DNA from: Lutibacter sp. | GTDB taxonomy: Bacteria > Bacteroidota > Bacteroidia > Flavobacteriales > Flavobacteriaceae | Length of the DNA: 42,816 nt | NCBI GenBank assembly: GCA_030590985.1 | Contig: JAUVBX010000003.1 | Span: 1-42,816, forward strand | Direction: 5' to 3' | In this document: piece after piece, positions 16,845-25,290 of the stretch | Layout of the letters: each line of letters starts with the position of its first letter | Position numbering within the stretch: position 1 is the stretch's first letter | Made by a program: the position numbers and the translations under genes | The notes under the pieces: model-generated | What the model saw: the letters and a program-made list of their open reading frames with translations, nothing else | The model's database searches: none | Told to the model about the DNA's origin: nothing

Positions 16845-18206
16845 ATGAAAAATTTAATTAAACTTATTCTTTTATTTTTTACAACTGCTACATTTGCACA
16901 AGCAGGACATTTAATGGCTGGCGTAGGAAGCATAAATACCTCAATGGGTGGTGCCGCAACTGGTCAACCAATAGATATTAGTGGTGCTATGCAATGGAAT
17001 CCAGCATCTATTTCAAGTTTTGATAGTAAAATAATTAATCTTGATGTAGGTTTATTCTTTGCTTTACCAGAATTAAGTTCTACACTACCAGCAGGTATGA
17101 TGTTTACGGGTTCTCCAGAAGTTACTGGAATAACAGAAGACGATAAAGGAGCTTCTCCTATGCCAGCTTTAGCCATGGTTTGGGGAAAAGCAGACAGTAA
17201 ACATACTTTTGGAGCCTCTGTTTTTGGAGTAAGTGGTTTTGGAGTTGATTTTGCTGAAGAAACTAATTTACCTATGGATGGTGGTGGAAACCCCAATCCT
17301 AATTGGAATCCTAATGAATCGAATGTAATAAGTTATCCTCAAAATATGGGTGGATTTGGACATATTTCATCGAACTATATGTTATTGCAAATCGGAGTTA
17401 CTTATGCCTATAAGGTATCAGACCAATTCTCAGTAGGTGTACAACCAACTTTTAATTATGCTGCTTTAGAATTAGCTCCAAACCCTACATCATCTCCAAG
17501 TATGACACTTGGTTACCCTGTTGCTGACAATGCTAGTGCAACTGGTTTTGGTGCTCAATTTGGCTTATTTTATGATTCTGGTATAGGTTTTAAAGCGGGT
17601 GTATCTTATAAAACTACACAATACTTAAGTGACTTAGAGTTTAAAAACACCTACTTAGATGGTTCTGAAGCACCAGATACAAATTTTAATATGGACTTTC
17701 CTGCGATACTTTCATTTGGTTTAGGTTATTCTAATGATGCTATTGATTTTGCGGTAGATTATAGAATGGTAGACTATGAAAATACAGACGGTTTTGCCGA
17801 AAAAGGATGGACAAATACAGCCTCTGTAGCAGGTTTTGGATGGAAAAATATAAATATTATTTCTGCTGGTTTACAATATAAAGGGATTCCACAACTTCCT
17901 TTACGAGTAGGTTATACTTATAGCAGCAACCCTATTGATGAAGAATTAGCTTTCTTCTCAGTTTCTGCCCCAGCTATTATTAAAAATGCTTTCCAATTTG
18001 GTTTAGGTTATGAAATTAATGACAATTTCACTTTAAATGCTGTATATCATCATGGTGAAAGTGGCGATAAAACAGAAGGAGAAATGTTAAATCCTATGAT
18101 GATTACTGGAGAAAATCCTTATGGAGCAGTACCAGAAACAAAAGTAGGTTATGAAATGACTACAGATCTTGTTATGCTAGGTATTTCTTATACTTTTAGT
18201 AAATAA
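16845..18206 (+). CDS. OmpP1/FadL-family outer membrane transporter
   Basis: This 453-residue protein has a signal peptide (MKNLIKLILLFFTTATFAQ). The mature N-terminus, AGHLMAGVGSINTSMGGAATGQPIDISGAM, with the following NPASIS, is the hatch-region signature of FadL-like channels. Alternating beta strands follow to the C-terminus, which ends in an aromatic strand (VMLGISYTFSK). FadL proteins carry long-chain fatty acids or other hydrophobic compounds across the outer membrane; the substrate here is not indicated. It has its own -7 box and a strong terminator. Confidence 0.9.
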   Translation: MKNLIKLILLFFTTATFAQAGHLMAGVGSINTSMGGAATGQPIDISGAMQWNPASISSFDSKIINLDVGLFFALPELSSTLPAGMMFTGSPEVTGITEDDKGASPMPALAMVWGKADSKHTFGASVFGVSGFGVDFAEETNLPMDGGGNPNPNWNPNESNVISYPQNMGGFGHISSNYMLLQIGVTYAYKVSDQFSVGVQPTFNYAALELAPNPTSSPSMTLGYPVADNASATGFGAQFGLFYDSGIGFKAGVSYKTTQYLSDLEFKNTYLDGSEAPDTNFNMDFPAILSFGLGYSNDAIDFAVDYRMVDYENTDGFAEKGWTNTASVAGFGWKNINIISAGLQYKGIPQLPLRVGYTYSSNPIDEELAFFSVSAPAIIKNAFQFGLGYEINDNFTLNAVYHHGESGDKTEGEMLNPMMITGENPYGAVPETKVGYEMTTDLVMLGISYTFSK

Positions 18207-18232
18207 TACTTAATAAGTATCAATTTTTAAAT

Positions 18233-18266
18233 AAAAAAGCGACTTCATATTGGAGTCGCTTTTTTT
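18233..18266 (+). terminator. Intrinsic terminator of the FadL-type gene
   Basis: AAAAAAGCGACT pairs with AGTCGCTTTTTT around a nine-base loop. The A and T tracts could let it act in both directions. Confidence 0.9.
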
Positions 18267-18294
18267 ATTAACATTATCTATTGAATTTAAAACC

Positions 18295-18651
18295 ATGTTT
18301 AATATTGAATCATTTAGAGACTATTGTTTAAGTAAAAAAGCTGTTACAGAATCTTTTCCATTTGATGAATCTACTTTAGTTTTTAAGGTAGTTGGTAAAA
18401 TGTTCGCTTTAACCTCTTTAGATAGTGTAGAATTTCGTGTAAATCTAAAATGTGATCCTGAACGTGCTCTAGAATTACGCGAAGAATACACGAATATCAT
18501 TCCTGGCTATCATATGAGTAAAAAACATTGGAATACCGTTATTGTAGACTATTCTTTAAATCAAGAATTATTTAAAGAACTCATCGATCATTCCTATGAT
18601 TTAATTGTGAAATCTTTGACGAAAAAAGCACAACAAGAGGCTGGATTATAA
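18295..18651 (+). CDS. MmcQ/YjbR-family DNA-binding-like protein
   Basis: This 118-residue protein matches the MmcQ/YjbR family: YCLSKKAVTESFPFDESTLVFKV at the start, then KMFALTSL, VEFRVNLKCDPERALELRE and the C-terminal HMSKKHWNTVIVDYSLN ... LIDHSYDLIVKSLTKK. The family has a CyaY-like fold and is often annotated as DNA-binding, with little functional proof. The start at 18295 is chosen because the longer frame would begin inside the preceding terminator hairpin and lacks family similarity. It converges on clpX with four bases between the stop codons. Confidence 0.88.
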   Translation: MFNIESFRDYCLSKKAVTESFPFDESTLVFKVVGKMFALTSLDSVEFRVNLKCDPERALELREEYTNIIPGYHMSKKHWNTVIVDYSLNQELFKELIDHSYDLIVKSLTKKAQQEAGL

Positions 18652-18655
18652 ACAA

Positions 18656-19897
18656 TTAAGATGCCGCACGTAATTTGTGCAAAGTCGTTTTAGTTAACTT
18701 TTGAGAAGCGTATTTTTTGGTTATTTCAAGTTTTTTAGAGTCATCACTTGGCATTTCAAACATGGCATCTGTAAGAATAGATTCACATAAAGATCGTAAA
18801 CCACGAGCCCCTAACTTATATTCAACTGCTCTTTCGACAATATAATCTAAAGCATCATTTGTAAAACTTAATTTGATACCATCTATGTCAAAAAGTTTTT
18901 GATATTGTTTGGTTATAGCATTTTTAGGTTCCGTAAGAATAGCCCGTAAAGTTTTAGCATCTAACGGATTCATATAACTCAATACGGGTAGACGACCAAT
19001 AATTTCTGGTATTAACCCAAATGCCTTTAAGTCTTTTGGAATAATGTACTGCAACATATTCTCTTTGTCGATTTGATCCCCACTTTTTAAAGCATGATAG
19101 CCAACAGCTTGCATATTTAAACGCTTACTAATAATTTTATCAATACCTGAAAAAGCGCCACCTGCAATAAATAATATATTAGTGGTATCTATTTCAACAA
19201 ATTTTTGTTCTGGGTGTTTACGTCCACCTTTTGGTGGTACATTAACCACAGTCCCTTCCAGTAATTTTAGTAAAGCTTGTTGTACACCTTCTCCACTTAC
19301 ATCACGTGTTATAGAGGGATTGTCACCTTTACGTGCAATTTTATCTATTTCATCAATAAAAACCACGCCCATCTCTGCTTTAGACACATCATAATCAGCT
19401 GATTGCAATAGTCGGGTTAAAATAGTTTCTACATCTTCTCCTACATAACCTGCTTGTGTTAGTACGGTAGCATCTACGATGGCAAATGGTACACTAAGCA
19501 TTCTGGCAATTGTACGTGCTATCAGGGTTTTTCCTGTACCTGTTTCACCTACTAATATAATATTTGACTTTTCAATTTCTACTTCATTTTCATCATCCTT
19601 TTCTTGTAAAAGACGTTTATAATGATTATAAACAGCCACAGCCATTGCCCTTTTGGTTGCTGTTTGTCCAATCATATATTGGTCCAAAAATTCCTTGATT
19701 TCTCTTGGTTTTTTTATATCAAAATCAACTTTTTGAATATCTCCTAATCCTTTTTCAGAGGATTCTTCTAATACTATTTGATGGGCTTGCTCAATACAAC
19801 GATCACAAATATGTGCGTCTAATCCTGCAATAAGCACATCTGTTTCAGCTTTATCCCGTCCACAAAAGGAACATTGTATGTTTTCTTTCTTTGACAT
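18656..19897 (-). CDS. clpX: ATP-dependent Clp protease ATP-binding subunit ClpX
   Basis: This 413-residue AAA+ unfoldase feeds substrates to ClpP. The N-terminal zinc domain has C9, C12, C31 and C34. Walker A GETGTGKT is at 117-124, and Walker B is in [12 protein letters not shown]. The pore loop GYVGEDVET and the C-terminal GARGLRSL sensor are present. The ClpP-docking IGF loop appears as VGY in [13 protein letters not shown], which fits the family pattern [hydrophobic]-G-[aromatic]. It follows clpP by six bases and shares its promoter. Confidence 0.98.
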   Translation of the reverse strand: MSKKENIQCSFCGRDKAETDVLIAGLDAHICDRCIEQAHQIVLEESSEKGLGDIQKVDFDIKKPREIKEFLDQYMIGQTATKRAMAVAVYNHYKRLLQEKDDENEVEIEKSNIILVGETGTGKTLIARTIARMLSVPFAIVDATVLTQAGYVGEDVETILTRLLQSADYDVSKAEMGVVFIDEIDKIARKGDNPSITRDVSGEGVQQALLKLLEGTVVNVPPKGGRKHPEQKFVEIDTTNILFIAGGAFSGIDKIISKRLNMQAVGYHALKSGDQIDKENMLQYIIPKDLKAFGLIPEIIGRLPVLSYMNPLDAKTLRAILTEPKNAITKQYQKLFDIDGIKLSFTNDALDYIVERAVEYKLGARGLRSLCESILTDAMFEMPSDDSKKLEITKKYASQKLTKTTLHKLRAAS

Positions 19898-19903
19898 AAA
19901 TAT

Positions 19904-20563
19904 TTATGAATGCATTAAAACTTCGTCAATCATTCCATATTTTTTAGCTTCTTCGGCTTTCATCCAATAATCTCTATCAGAATCCTCTGCCACTTTCTCT
20001 AATTTTTGACCGGAATGTTTTGAAATAATTTGATACAATTCATCCTTAAGCTTTAAAATTTCACGTGCAGTAATTTCAATATCGCTAGCTTGTCCTTGCG
20101 CACCCCCTAATGGTTGATGAATCATAATACGAGAATGAGGCAAAGCAGATCGTTTTCCTTTTGTTCCAGCTGCCATTAAAACGGCTCCCATAGAAGCAGC
20201 CATACCAGTACAAATAGTAGCAACATCGGGTTTAATAAATTGCATTGTATCATAAATACCCAAACCTGCATAAACACTTCCACCAGGTGTATTCATATAA
20301 ATAGAGATATCTTTACTAGAGTCAACACTTGACAAAAACAACAATTGTGCTTGAATAATATTAGCAACATGATCGTCAATTGCAGTTCCCAAAAATATAA
20401 TTCTATCCATCATCAAACGTGAAAACACATCCATTTGTGCTACGTTTAGTTGACGTTCTTCAATAATATAAGGAGTTACACTACTGATAATTTTATCATA
20501 GTGCATACTGCTTATTCCATGGTGTTTTGTTGCGAAATCTCTAAATTCCTTTCCGTAATTCAT
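19904..20563 (-). CDS. clpP: ATP-dependent Clp protease proteolytic subunit ClpP
   Basis: This 219-residue serine peptidase forms the barrel chamber with ClpX. The catalytic triad is S124 in [11 protein letters not shown]149 in [11 protein letters not shown] and D198 in DRDYWM. The N-terminus is somewhat long ([24 protein letters not shown]) before the conserved start [12 protein letters not shown], as is common in Bacteroidota. The gene for trigger factor, often next to clpP in bacteria, is not here; the upstream neighbour is lspA. Confidence 0.97.
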   Translation of the reverse strand: MNYGKEFRDFATKHHGISSMHYDKIISSVTPYIIEERQLNVAQMDVFSRLMMDRIIFLGTAIDDHVANIIQAQLLFLSSVDSSKDISIYMNTPGGSVYAGLGIYDTMQFIKPDVATICTGMAASMGAVLMAAGTKGKRSALPHSRIMIHQPLGGAQGQASDIEITAREILKLKDELYQIISKHSGQKLEKVAEDSDRDYWMKAEEAKKYGMIDEVLMHS

Positions 20564-20588
20564 AAGGTTTTATTATTTTGATATTGGA

Positions 20589-20596
20589 CAAAGATA
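20589..20596 (-). promoter_or_regulatory. -7 box TATCTTTG for clpP-clpX
   Basis: On the minus strand TATCTTTG lies 25 bases before the clpP start codon. It suggests the clp operon has its own promoter independent of lspA. No TTG at -33. Confidence 0.5.
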
Positions 20597-20698
20597 CGAA
20601 GTATTATGGATTTATGATTTTTTGTTAAAACGAGTATTTACAGTCAATAAACTATACCTATAACTTTCTAGAAAAAACTATTTTGTTATAAGGTATTC

Positions 20699-21322
20699 TC
20701 ATGCGTCAGACACAGATAATTCCTCTTTTGGGAAAGCTTTCTTATTAAATAGAATTAATAAAAATACACCTATAGTTATAGCTGAATCAGCTACATTAAA
20801 AATTGCATTAAAAAAAGTAAACGTTTTACCTCCAATAAATGGTATCCAAGATGGTAATGTTGCATTTTCAATAATGGGGAAATAAAACATATCTACTACT
20901 TTTCCATGAAATAAACTTGCATAATTATTTTCAGCGAATAAAGTGGCTACTTGGTTGTGTTGTGGATCATCAAATAAGAGTCCGTAAAATAGTGAATCAA
21001 TAATGTTACCTATAGCACCAGCAATAATTAAAGAAATTGCAACTATAAGTATTTGATGTTTCTTGCTCTTTATAGAATCATACAACCAATAGGCAATACC
21101 TGTTACAGCAAACAATCTGAAAATAGTCAATAACAATTTCCCTGTTTTTCCACCAAACTCTGTTCCCCATGCCATACCATTATTTTGTACAAAATGAATT
21201 CTAAACCAACTCCAATCTTGTACATAGATAGTCTCACCCAACTCAAAATGAGTTTTGACATAAATCTTACTAATCTGATCTATCAGTAAAATTATAATGA
21301 TAATAAAAAATGCTTTTTTCAA
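20699..21322 (-). CDS. lspA: Lipoprotein signal peptidase (signal peptidase II)
   Basis: This 207-residue inner-membrane aspartic protease cleaves lipoprotein signal peptides before the lipidated Cys. Four hydrophobic helices are visible, with VQNNGMAWG near residue 45, GAIGNIIDSLFYG near 102 and catalytic aspartates D144 (GKVVDMFYF) and D179 (FNVADSAITIG). An insert of about 25 residues between GNIIDSLFYG and VVDMFYF makes it longer than the E. coli enzyme, as seen in other Bacteroidota. Its clients include at least six predicted lipoproteins encoded in this window. Confidence 0.96.
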   Translation of the reverse strand: MKKAFFIIIIILLIDQISKIYVKTHFELGETIYVQDWSWFRIHFVQNNGMAWGTEFGGKTGKLLLTIFRLFAVTGIAYWLYDSIKSKKHQILIVAISLIIAGAIGNIIDSLFYGLLFDDPQHNQVATLFAENNYASLFHGKVVDMFYFPIIENATLPSWIPFIGGKTFTFFNAIFNVADSAITIGVFLLILFNKKAFPKEELSVSDA

Positions 21323-21433
21323 ACTGCTAGTTTAATTTTTGGCGAATTTATAACTATTTACCGAAATAGATTAAAAAAATATATTTAGTATATGCAAATC
21401 TAAGTGTAAAATAGGAGAATAATTTATTTTATT

Positions 21434-21441
21434 TATTTTTG
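21434..21441 (+). promoter_or_regulatory. -7 box TATTTTTG for the metallophosphoesterase gene
   Basis: It ends five bases before the ATG at 21446, so the transcript would be leaderless or nearly so. Confidence 0.4.
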
Positions 21442-21445
21442 ACAA

Positions 21446-22291
21446 ATGGTACATCAACTACTTACATATGCATTAAAAAAAGCCAAGAAGCTGCCTTTAC
21501 GTAAAGACACTAAATACATTTTATTTAGCGATTTGCACAAAGGAGATAATAGCTATGCTGATGACTTTGCGCACAATATGCGTATTTATAAGGAGGCGCT
21601 ACATCATTATTATAAAAACGATTTTACTTATATAGAATTAGGTGATGGTTTAGAACTTTGGGAAAACAGGAAAATAAAACCTATAATCAAAGCCCACCAA
21701 GTAATTTTTGATTTACTTAAAGATTTTCATGAACAAAATAGACTCTATTTATTATATGGAAACCACGATATGATTATGATGTATCCCTTTATGGTTAAAA
21801 AATTTCTAGGAACGGTATTTACCGATTTAAAGTATTATGAAAGCATCTTACTCCAAGCAGAAAATCCTAATCATAATTTATTATTAGTCCACGGACACCA
21901 AGCCGATTACATGAATTATCTCTTTTGGTGGTTTCATCGATTTTTAGTTCGATATGTATGGAAACCACTTCAATTAATTGGCATTAATGATCCTACGAGT
22001 CCAGCTAAAAATTATAAGGGACTTATTAAGGTCGAAAAACGTATGAAAAAATGGATTCTAAAGAATGACAATCAATCTGTTATCTTTGGACATACACATC
22101 GACCTCGATTTCCTAAAGCCATAGATATTCCTATGTTTAATACAGGAAGCTGTGTACATCCAGATTCTATAATCGGTATTGAAATTGAAAATATGCAGAT
22201 TAGTCTAATAAAATGGGAAGATGATGTCAATACTCAAAAAACAATAAAGGTAGTGCTAGAAGGACCAATAAATTTGGAGGGATATTGGTAA
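21446..22291 (+). CDS. Calcineurin-like metallophosphoesterase
   Basis: This 281-residue protein has all the metal-binding blocks of the family: FSDLHKGDN near residue 28, ELGDGLELW near 65, LYGNHDMIM near 107, VHGHQAD near 150 and FGHTHRP near 214. The arrangement resembles UDP-diacylglucosamine pyrophosphatase (LpxH-like) enzymes, but the middle part differs (MNYLFWWFHRFLVRYVWKPL), so the substrate is left open. No signal peptide is seen, so it should be cytoplasmic or membrane-peripheral. A heptanucleotide repeat array begins on the base after its stop codon. Confidence 0.88.
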   Translation: MVHQLLTYALKKAKKLPLRKDTKYILFSDLHKGDNSYADDFAHNMRIYKEALHHYYKNDFTYIELGDGLELWENRKIKPIIKAHQVIFDLLKDFHEQNRLYLLYGNHDMIMMYPFMVKKFLGTVFTDLKYYESILLQAENPNHNLLLVHGHQADYMNYLFWWFHRFLVRYVWKPLQLIGINDPTSPAKNYKGLIKVEKRMKKWILKNDNQSVIFGHTHRPRFPKAIDIPMFNTGSCVHPDSIIGIEIENMQISLIKWEDDVNTQKTIKVVLEGPINLEGYW

Positions 22292-22347
22292 TTGATAGTT
22301 GGTAGTTGACTAAGAATTAAGGACTAAAGACTGAGAACTAGAGACTA
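22292..22347. repeat. Degenerate heptanucleotide tandem array (left)
   Basis: There are eight successive 7-base units: TTGATAG, TTGGTAG, TTGACTA, AGAATTA, AGGACTA, AAGACTG, AGAACTA, GAGACTA. The array starts on the first base after the metallophosphoesterase stop codon and ends on the last base of the four-helix-bundle gene's stop codon (read on the minus strand). In shifted phase the units read nGACTAn, the same core as the right-hand array and in the same orientation. Confidence 0.75.
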
Positions 22348-22704
22348 CATAAAGCGTTCAGGCTTATTCATCATATAGCTAATAAGTTTTCCAACCTCAA
22401 TATTATTGTTTTCTAATTTCTTTCTAGTGTCTTTGGATATATAGTCACAGGCATATGCAAATTCTATCCAAACAAGTGTTTCAGAATTCTCAGCATTAGA
22501 ATCTGATAATTTACTAATAAAGTGTTTTGGGTATATTCTTTTTCGATACGATTCAGCAATGTTAGCACAAACGGAACGAGAAGACCTTCTTATTTGATCT
22601 GTTAATGAATAGGTTTCCTCTTTTGGGAAGGATTTAGATAATTCAAAAATTTCCATAGCTAATTTAAAACCTTTTTTATATGCAATTAATTTTCTAAATC
22701 CCAT
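22345..22704 (-). CDS. Four-helix-bundle protein (23S rRNA intervening-sequence / Avd-like family)
   Basis: This 119-residue protein has the usual length and motifs of the IVS/four-helix-bundle family: FRKLIAYKKGFKLAMEIFELSKSFPKEE at the start, then SLTDQIRRSSRSVCANIAESYRKR and four predicted helices. The family includes proteins encoded in 23S rRNA intervening sequences and the Avd accessory protein of diversity-generating retroelements. No reverse transcriptase or rRNA lies in the window, so this is a solitary copy. Solitary copies are common in Bacteroidota and of unknown function; the basic face suggests nucleic-acid binding. The gene lies between two same-orientation heptanucleotide arrays and its stop codon lies inside the left one, as if gene and arrays form a unit. 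Confidence 0.88.
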   Translation of the reverse strand: MGFRKLIAYKKGFKLAMEIFELSKSFPKEETYSLTDQIRRSSRSVCANIAESYRKRIYPKHFISKLSDSNAENSETLVWIEFAYACDYISKDTRKKLENNNIEVGKLISYMMNKPERFM

Positions 22705-22749
22705 AATTATCTATATTTTTCTACAATTTATTAGTTTCAAATATTTTTT

Positions 22750-22805
22750 AGACTATACACCAAGAACTATAGACTATAGACTATAGACTATAGACTACAA
22801 ACTAG
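22750..22805. repeat. Degenerate heptanucleotide tandem array (right)
   Basis: There are eight 7-base units in phase: AGACTAT, ACACCAA, GAACTAT, AGACTAT, AGACTAT, AGACTAT, AGACTAC, AAACTAG. Three consecutive copies are perfect (22771-22791). The array runs into the 3' end of holB and supplies its last codons and its TAG stop. Because each unit boundary contains TAG on both strands and 7 is not a multiple of 3, three units put stops in all six frames. Confidence 0.85.
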
Positions 22806-23946
22806 TTACCTCCTTCGCATGCAACAACCTCGTCAATTTAATAGATAAATCTAATAAAACAATTTTCGCATTGCCATTTCTTTGGATATGATAAATAGCC
22901 TCGCTAAGTTCGTCTGTTATTTCAATAATATTTCCATTGTGAATAAAAGGTGCAAAGTTTTCTAATTTAAAACCTTCTGTTTTGGGTTCAAAATAAACTA
23001 GATTATCTGCTTTGTAATTTAAAAGCATTGCTTGACGAAATACTTCTATACAATATTCTAAAAATTGTTTTTGAGTCTCTCGACCTTTACCCGCTATTTC
23101 ATTACTCCAACCGATTAAATCATTAATTATACTCGCATTTCCTTTAGCTCTAAAAGCTGCTCTAACCCAAGCTACAAACCATTGTTCGAAAATAATCTCG
23201 TCTGGATTTTCTCTTGTCAATTTTAAGGCTTTATTATAACTGCCATCCGCTTGATGTGCTAGTTTTTTTGCTTCTTTTAGATTAATATTCTCTCGTGAAA
23301 CTAAAGAATCAATTATTTCTTGTTCACTTAAATTACCAAAATGTAAAACTTGGCAACGAGAACGAATTGTACTTATAATTTGTTCTTCATCTTCCGTAAC
23401 TAATAAAAAAATGGTTTTTTCGGGAGGTTCCTCAATAAGTTTTAATAATTTGTTTGCTGCAGCTATGTTCATTTTTTCAGGCATCCAAATAATCATAACC
23501 TGATAGGTCCCTTCGTAAGGTTTTAACTTTAGAGCTTTAACAATTTCTTTGGCCTCATCTACCCCAATCTGACCTTGTTTATTTTCGATTCCAATATATT
23601 GATACCAATCAAATAAACTAGCGTATGGGTTTTCTAATAAAAATTCCCGCCATTCTGTTAGAAATAAATTACTAATAGGGTGTTTTTTTACTCTGTCATT
23701 TGCTGCAACAGGAAACGCAAAGTGTAAATCAGGATGTTGTAACTTTTCGCATTTCTGACTACAAACATCAGGATTTTTATGTATCGCACAAATCAGATAA
23801 GATGCATAAGAAATTGCCATAGGTAATGTACCAACTCCTTCTTTTCCAACAAATAACTGTGCATGAGACACACGTTTATTATCAACTGTCTGTTTTAGGT
23901 AATTAACTAAATAGGTTTGCCCTATGATTTGTTCAAAATTCAACAT
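22795..23946 (-). CDS. holB: DNA polymerase III subunit delta' (clamp loader)
   Basis: This 383-residue protein has the clamp-loader fold: FEQIIGQTYLVNYLKQTV at the start, SHAQLFVGKEGVGTLPMA where a P-loop would be, PYEGTYQVMIIWMPEKMNIAAANKLLKLIEEPP and STIRSRCQVLHF. The P-loop lacks the Lys-Thr pair, as expected for the ATPase-inactive delta' subunit. SRC is the intact Arg-finger motif that acts on the neighbouring tau/gamma subunit. The last codons and stop lie in the heptanucleotide array, so the C-terminus may have been altered when the repeat arrived. It is divergent from pgk. Confidence 0.93.
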   Translation of the reverse strand: MLNFEQIIGQTYLVNYLKQTVDNKRVSHAQLFVGKEGVGTLPMAISYASYLICAIHKNPDVCSQKCEKLQHPDLHFAFPVAANDRVKKHPISNLFLTEWREFLLENPYASLFDWYQYIGIENKQGQIGVDEAKEIVKALKLKPYEGTYQVMIIWMPEKMNIAAANKLLKLIEEPPEKTIFLLVTEDEEQIISTIRSRCQVLHFGNLSEQEIIDSLVSRENINLKEAKKLAHQADGSYNKALKLTRENPDEIIFEQWFVAWVRAAFRAKGNASIINDLIGWSNEIAGKGRETQKQFLEYCIEVFRQAMLLNYKADNLVYFEPKTEGFKLENFAPFIHNGNIIEITDELSEAIYHIQRNGNAKIVLLDLSIKLTRLLHAKEVTSL

Positions 23947-23967
23947 TATCTACGACTTCAATTTATG

Positions 23968-23996
23968 CAAAAGTAGGGAATAAAATTGTACTTTTG
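23968..23996. promoter_or_regulatory. Divergent -7 boxes for holB and pgk
   Basis: TACTTTTG is present on the minus strand at 23968-23975 (holB, 22 bases before its ATG) and the same box on the plus strand at 23989-23996 (pgk, 60 bases before its ATG). The two boxes are only 13 bases apart, with transcription running in opposite directions through each other's box, so the two promoters probably interfere. Confidence 0.55.
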
Positions 23997-24056
23997 GTTC
24001 TCAGAATACCACACTAATGTGCGGCACTCTAACAGATATAAAAATAACTAAACGAT

Positions 24057-25250
24057 ATGCAAATTAAAGACCTATCAAGTATTGATTTTAACAACAAAAA
24101 AGCACTAATCAGAGTAGATTTTAACGTGCCTTTAAATGAAAGTTTTGAAATAACAGATGCTACGCGAATCCTATCTGCCAAACCGACTATTGACTATATT
24201 TTAAATCAAGGTGGTTCTGCTATTTTAATGTCACATTTAGGTCGTCCAAAAGGAAAAGATAATACCTTTTCACTAGGTCACATAGTAGATAATGTCAGCG
24301 AAATAATGAGTGTAGCTGTAAAATTTGTACCAGATTGCATTGGAGATAAAGTTCGTAATGCTGTTACAAATTTACAACCAGGTGAGGTTTTATTATTAGA
24401 AAATTTACGTTTTTATCCAGAAGAAAAAGCTGGTGATATTTCCTTTGCTAAACAATTAGCCGAATGGGGAGATATCTATGTAAATGATGCCTTTGGTACG
24501 GCACATAGAGCACATGCATCGACAGCGATTATTGCCCAATTTTTTGATACAAAAAAATGCATTGGGTTACTATTGGAAAAGGAACTTAAAAATATTGGAA
24601 AAGTATTGACTGACAGTAAAAAGCCTGTAACAGCTATTTTAGGTGGGGCAAAGATATCCTCTAAAATTGGAGTAATTGAAAACATCTTAGACAAAGTAGA
24701 TCATATTATTATTGGTGGTGGTATGTCCTTTACTTTTATTAAAGCACAAGGAGGCCAAATAGGTAATTCTCTTTGTGAAGATGATAAGATGGAATTAGCA
24801 CTAGAAATATTGGAAAAGGCAAAAACAAAAGGAGTCAAAATTCATTTACCACTAGACACTGTAATAGCAGATGAATTTAGCAATGATGCCAATACTCAAA
24901 TTGCTTCTATTGATGAAATTCCTGATGGTTGGATGGGCTTAGATATTGGACCAAAAACTGAAATAGCCTTTGCATTCATAGTTATGCAATCGAAAACTAT
25001 ATTATGGAACGGACCTATGGGTGTATTTGAAATGTCAAATTTTGCTATTGGAACTAAGGAATTAGGATATGCAATTGCTGACACTACCAGAGAAGGTGCC
25101 TTTAGTCTAGTAGGTGGTGGTGATAGTGTTGCAGCAGTTAAAAAATTTAGATTAGACAAAAAAGTTAGTTACGTATCAACAGGAGGTGGCGCCATGTTAG
25201 AAATGCTAGAGGGGAAAACCTTACCTGGTGTGGCGGCTATTTTGGAATAG
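24057..25250 (+). CDS. pgk: Phosphoglycerate kinase
   Basis: This 397-residue glycolytic enzyme transfers phosphate between 1,3-bisphosphoglycerate and ADP. Visible motifs are RVDFNVPLN near residue 19, [10 protein letters not shown] near 58, [13 protein letters not shown] near 112, [14 protein letters not shown] near 142, [12 protein letters not shown] near 193, [10 protein letters not shown] near 319 and [13 protein letters not shown] near 352. Length and motifs are normal. A two-unit heptamer run follows the stop codon directly, then an aldo/keto reductase gene on the same strand 40 bases later. Confidence 0.98.
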   Translation: MQIKDLSSIDFNNKKALIRVDFNVPLNESFEITDATRILSAKPTIDYILNQGGSAILMSHLGRPKGKDNTFSLGHIVDNVSEIMSVAVKFVPDCIGDKVRNAVTNLQPGEVLLLENLRFYPEEKAGDISFAKQLAEWGDIYVNDAFGTAHRAHASTAIIAQFFDTKKCIGLLLEKELKNIGKVLTDSKKPVTAILGGAKISSKIGVIENILDKVDHIIIGGGMSFTFIKAQGGQIGNSLCEDDKMELALEILEKAKTKGVKIHLPLDTVIADEFSNDANTQIASIDEIPDGWMGLDIGPKTEIAFAFIVMQSKTILWNGPMGVFEMSNFAIGTKELGYAIADTTREGAFSLVGGGDSVAAVKKFRLDKKVSYVSTGGGAMLEMLEGKTLPGVAAILE

Positions 25251-25264
25251 GAGCTGTGGGCTGT
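25251..25264. repeat. Short heptamer run after the pgk stop codon
   Basis: Two 7-base units, GAGCTGT and GGGCTGT, begin on the base after the TAG stop of pgk. The local higher GC content stands out from the surrounding sequence. The sequence differs from the GACTA arrays, but the unit length and the placement right after a stop codon are the same. Confidence 0.5.
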
Positions 25265-25290
25265 AGGTAAAATTAAACTATTTTCAAAAA

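Noticed and set aside
20564-20698. Missing or broken trigger factor gene upstream of clpP
   Set aside because: The 135-base gap contains no tig remnant; the gene is simply elsewhere in the genome.
22345-22704. Diversity-generating retroelement suggested by the Avd-like gene
   Set aside because: No reverse transcriptase, template repeat or variable repeat was found nearby; the flanking arrays are short heptamers, not TR/VR pairs.
22750-22805. CRISPR array
   Set aside because: Units are 7 bases in direct tandem without spacers, and no cas gene is near.
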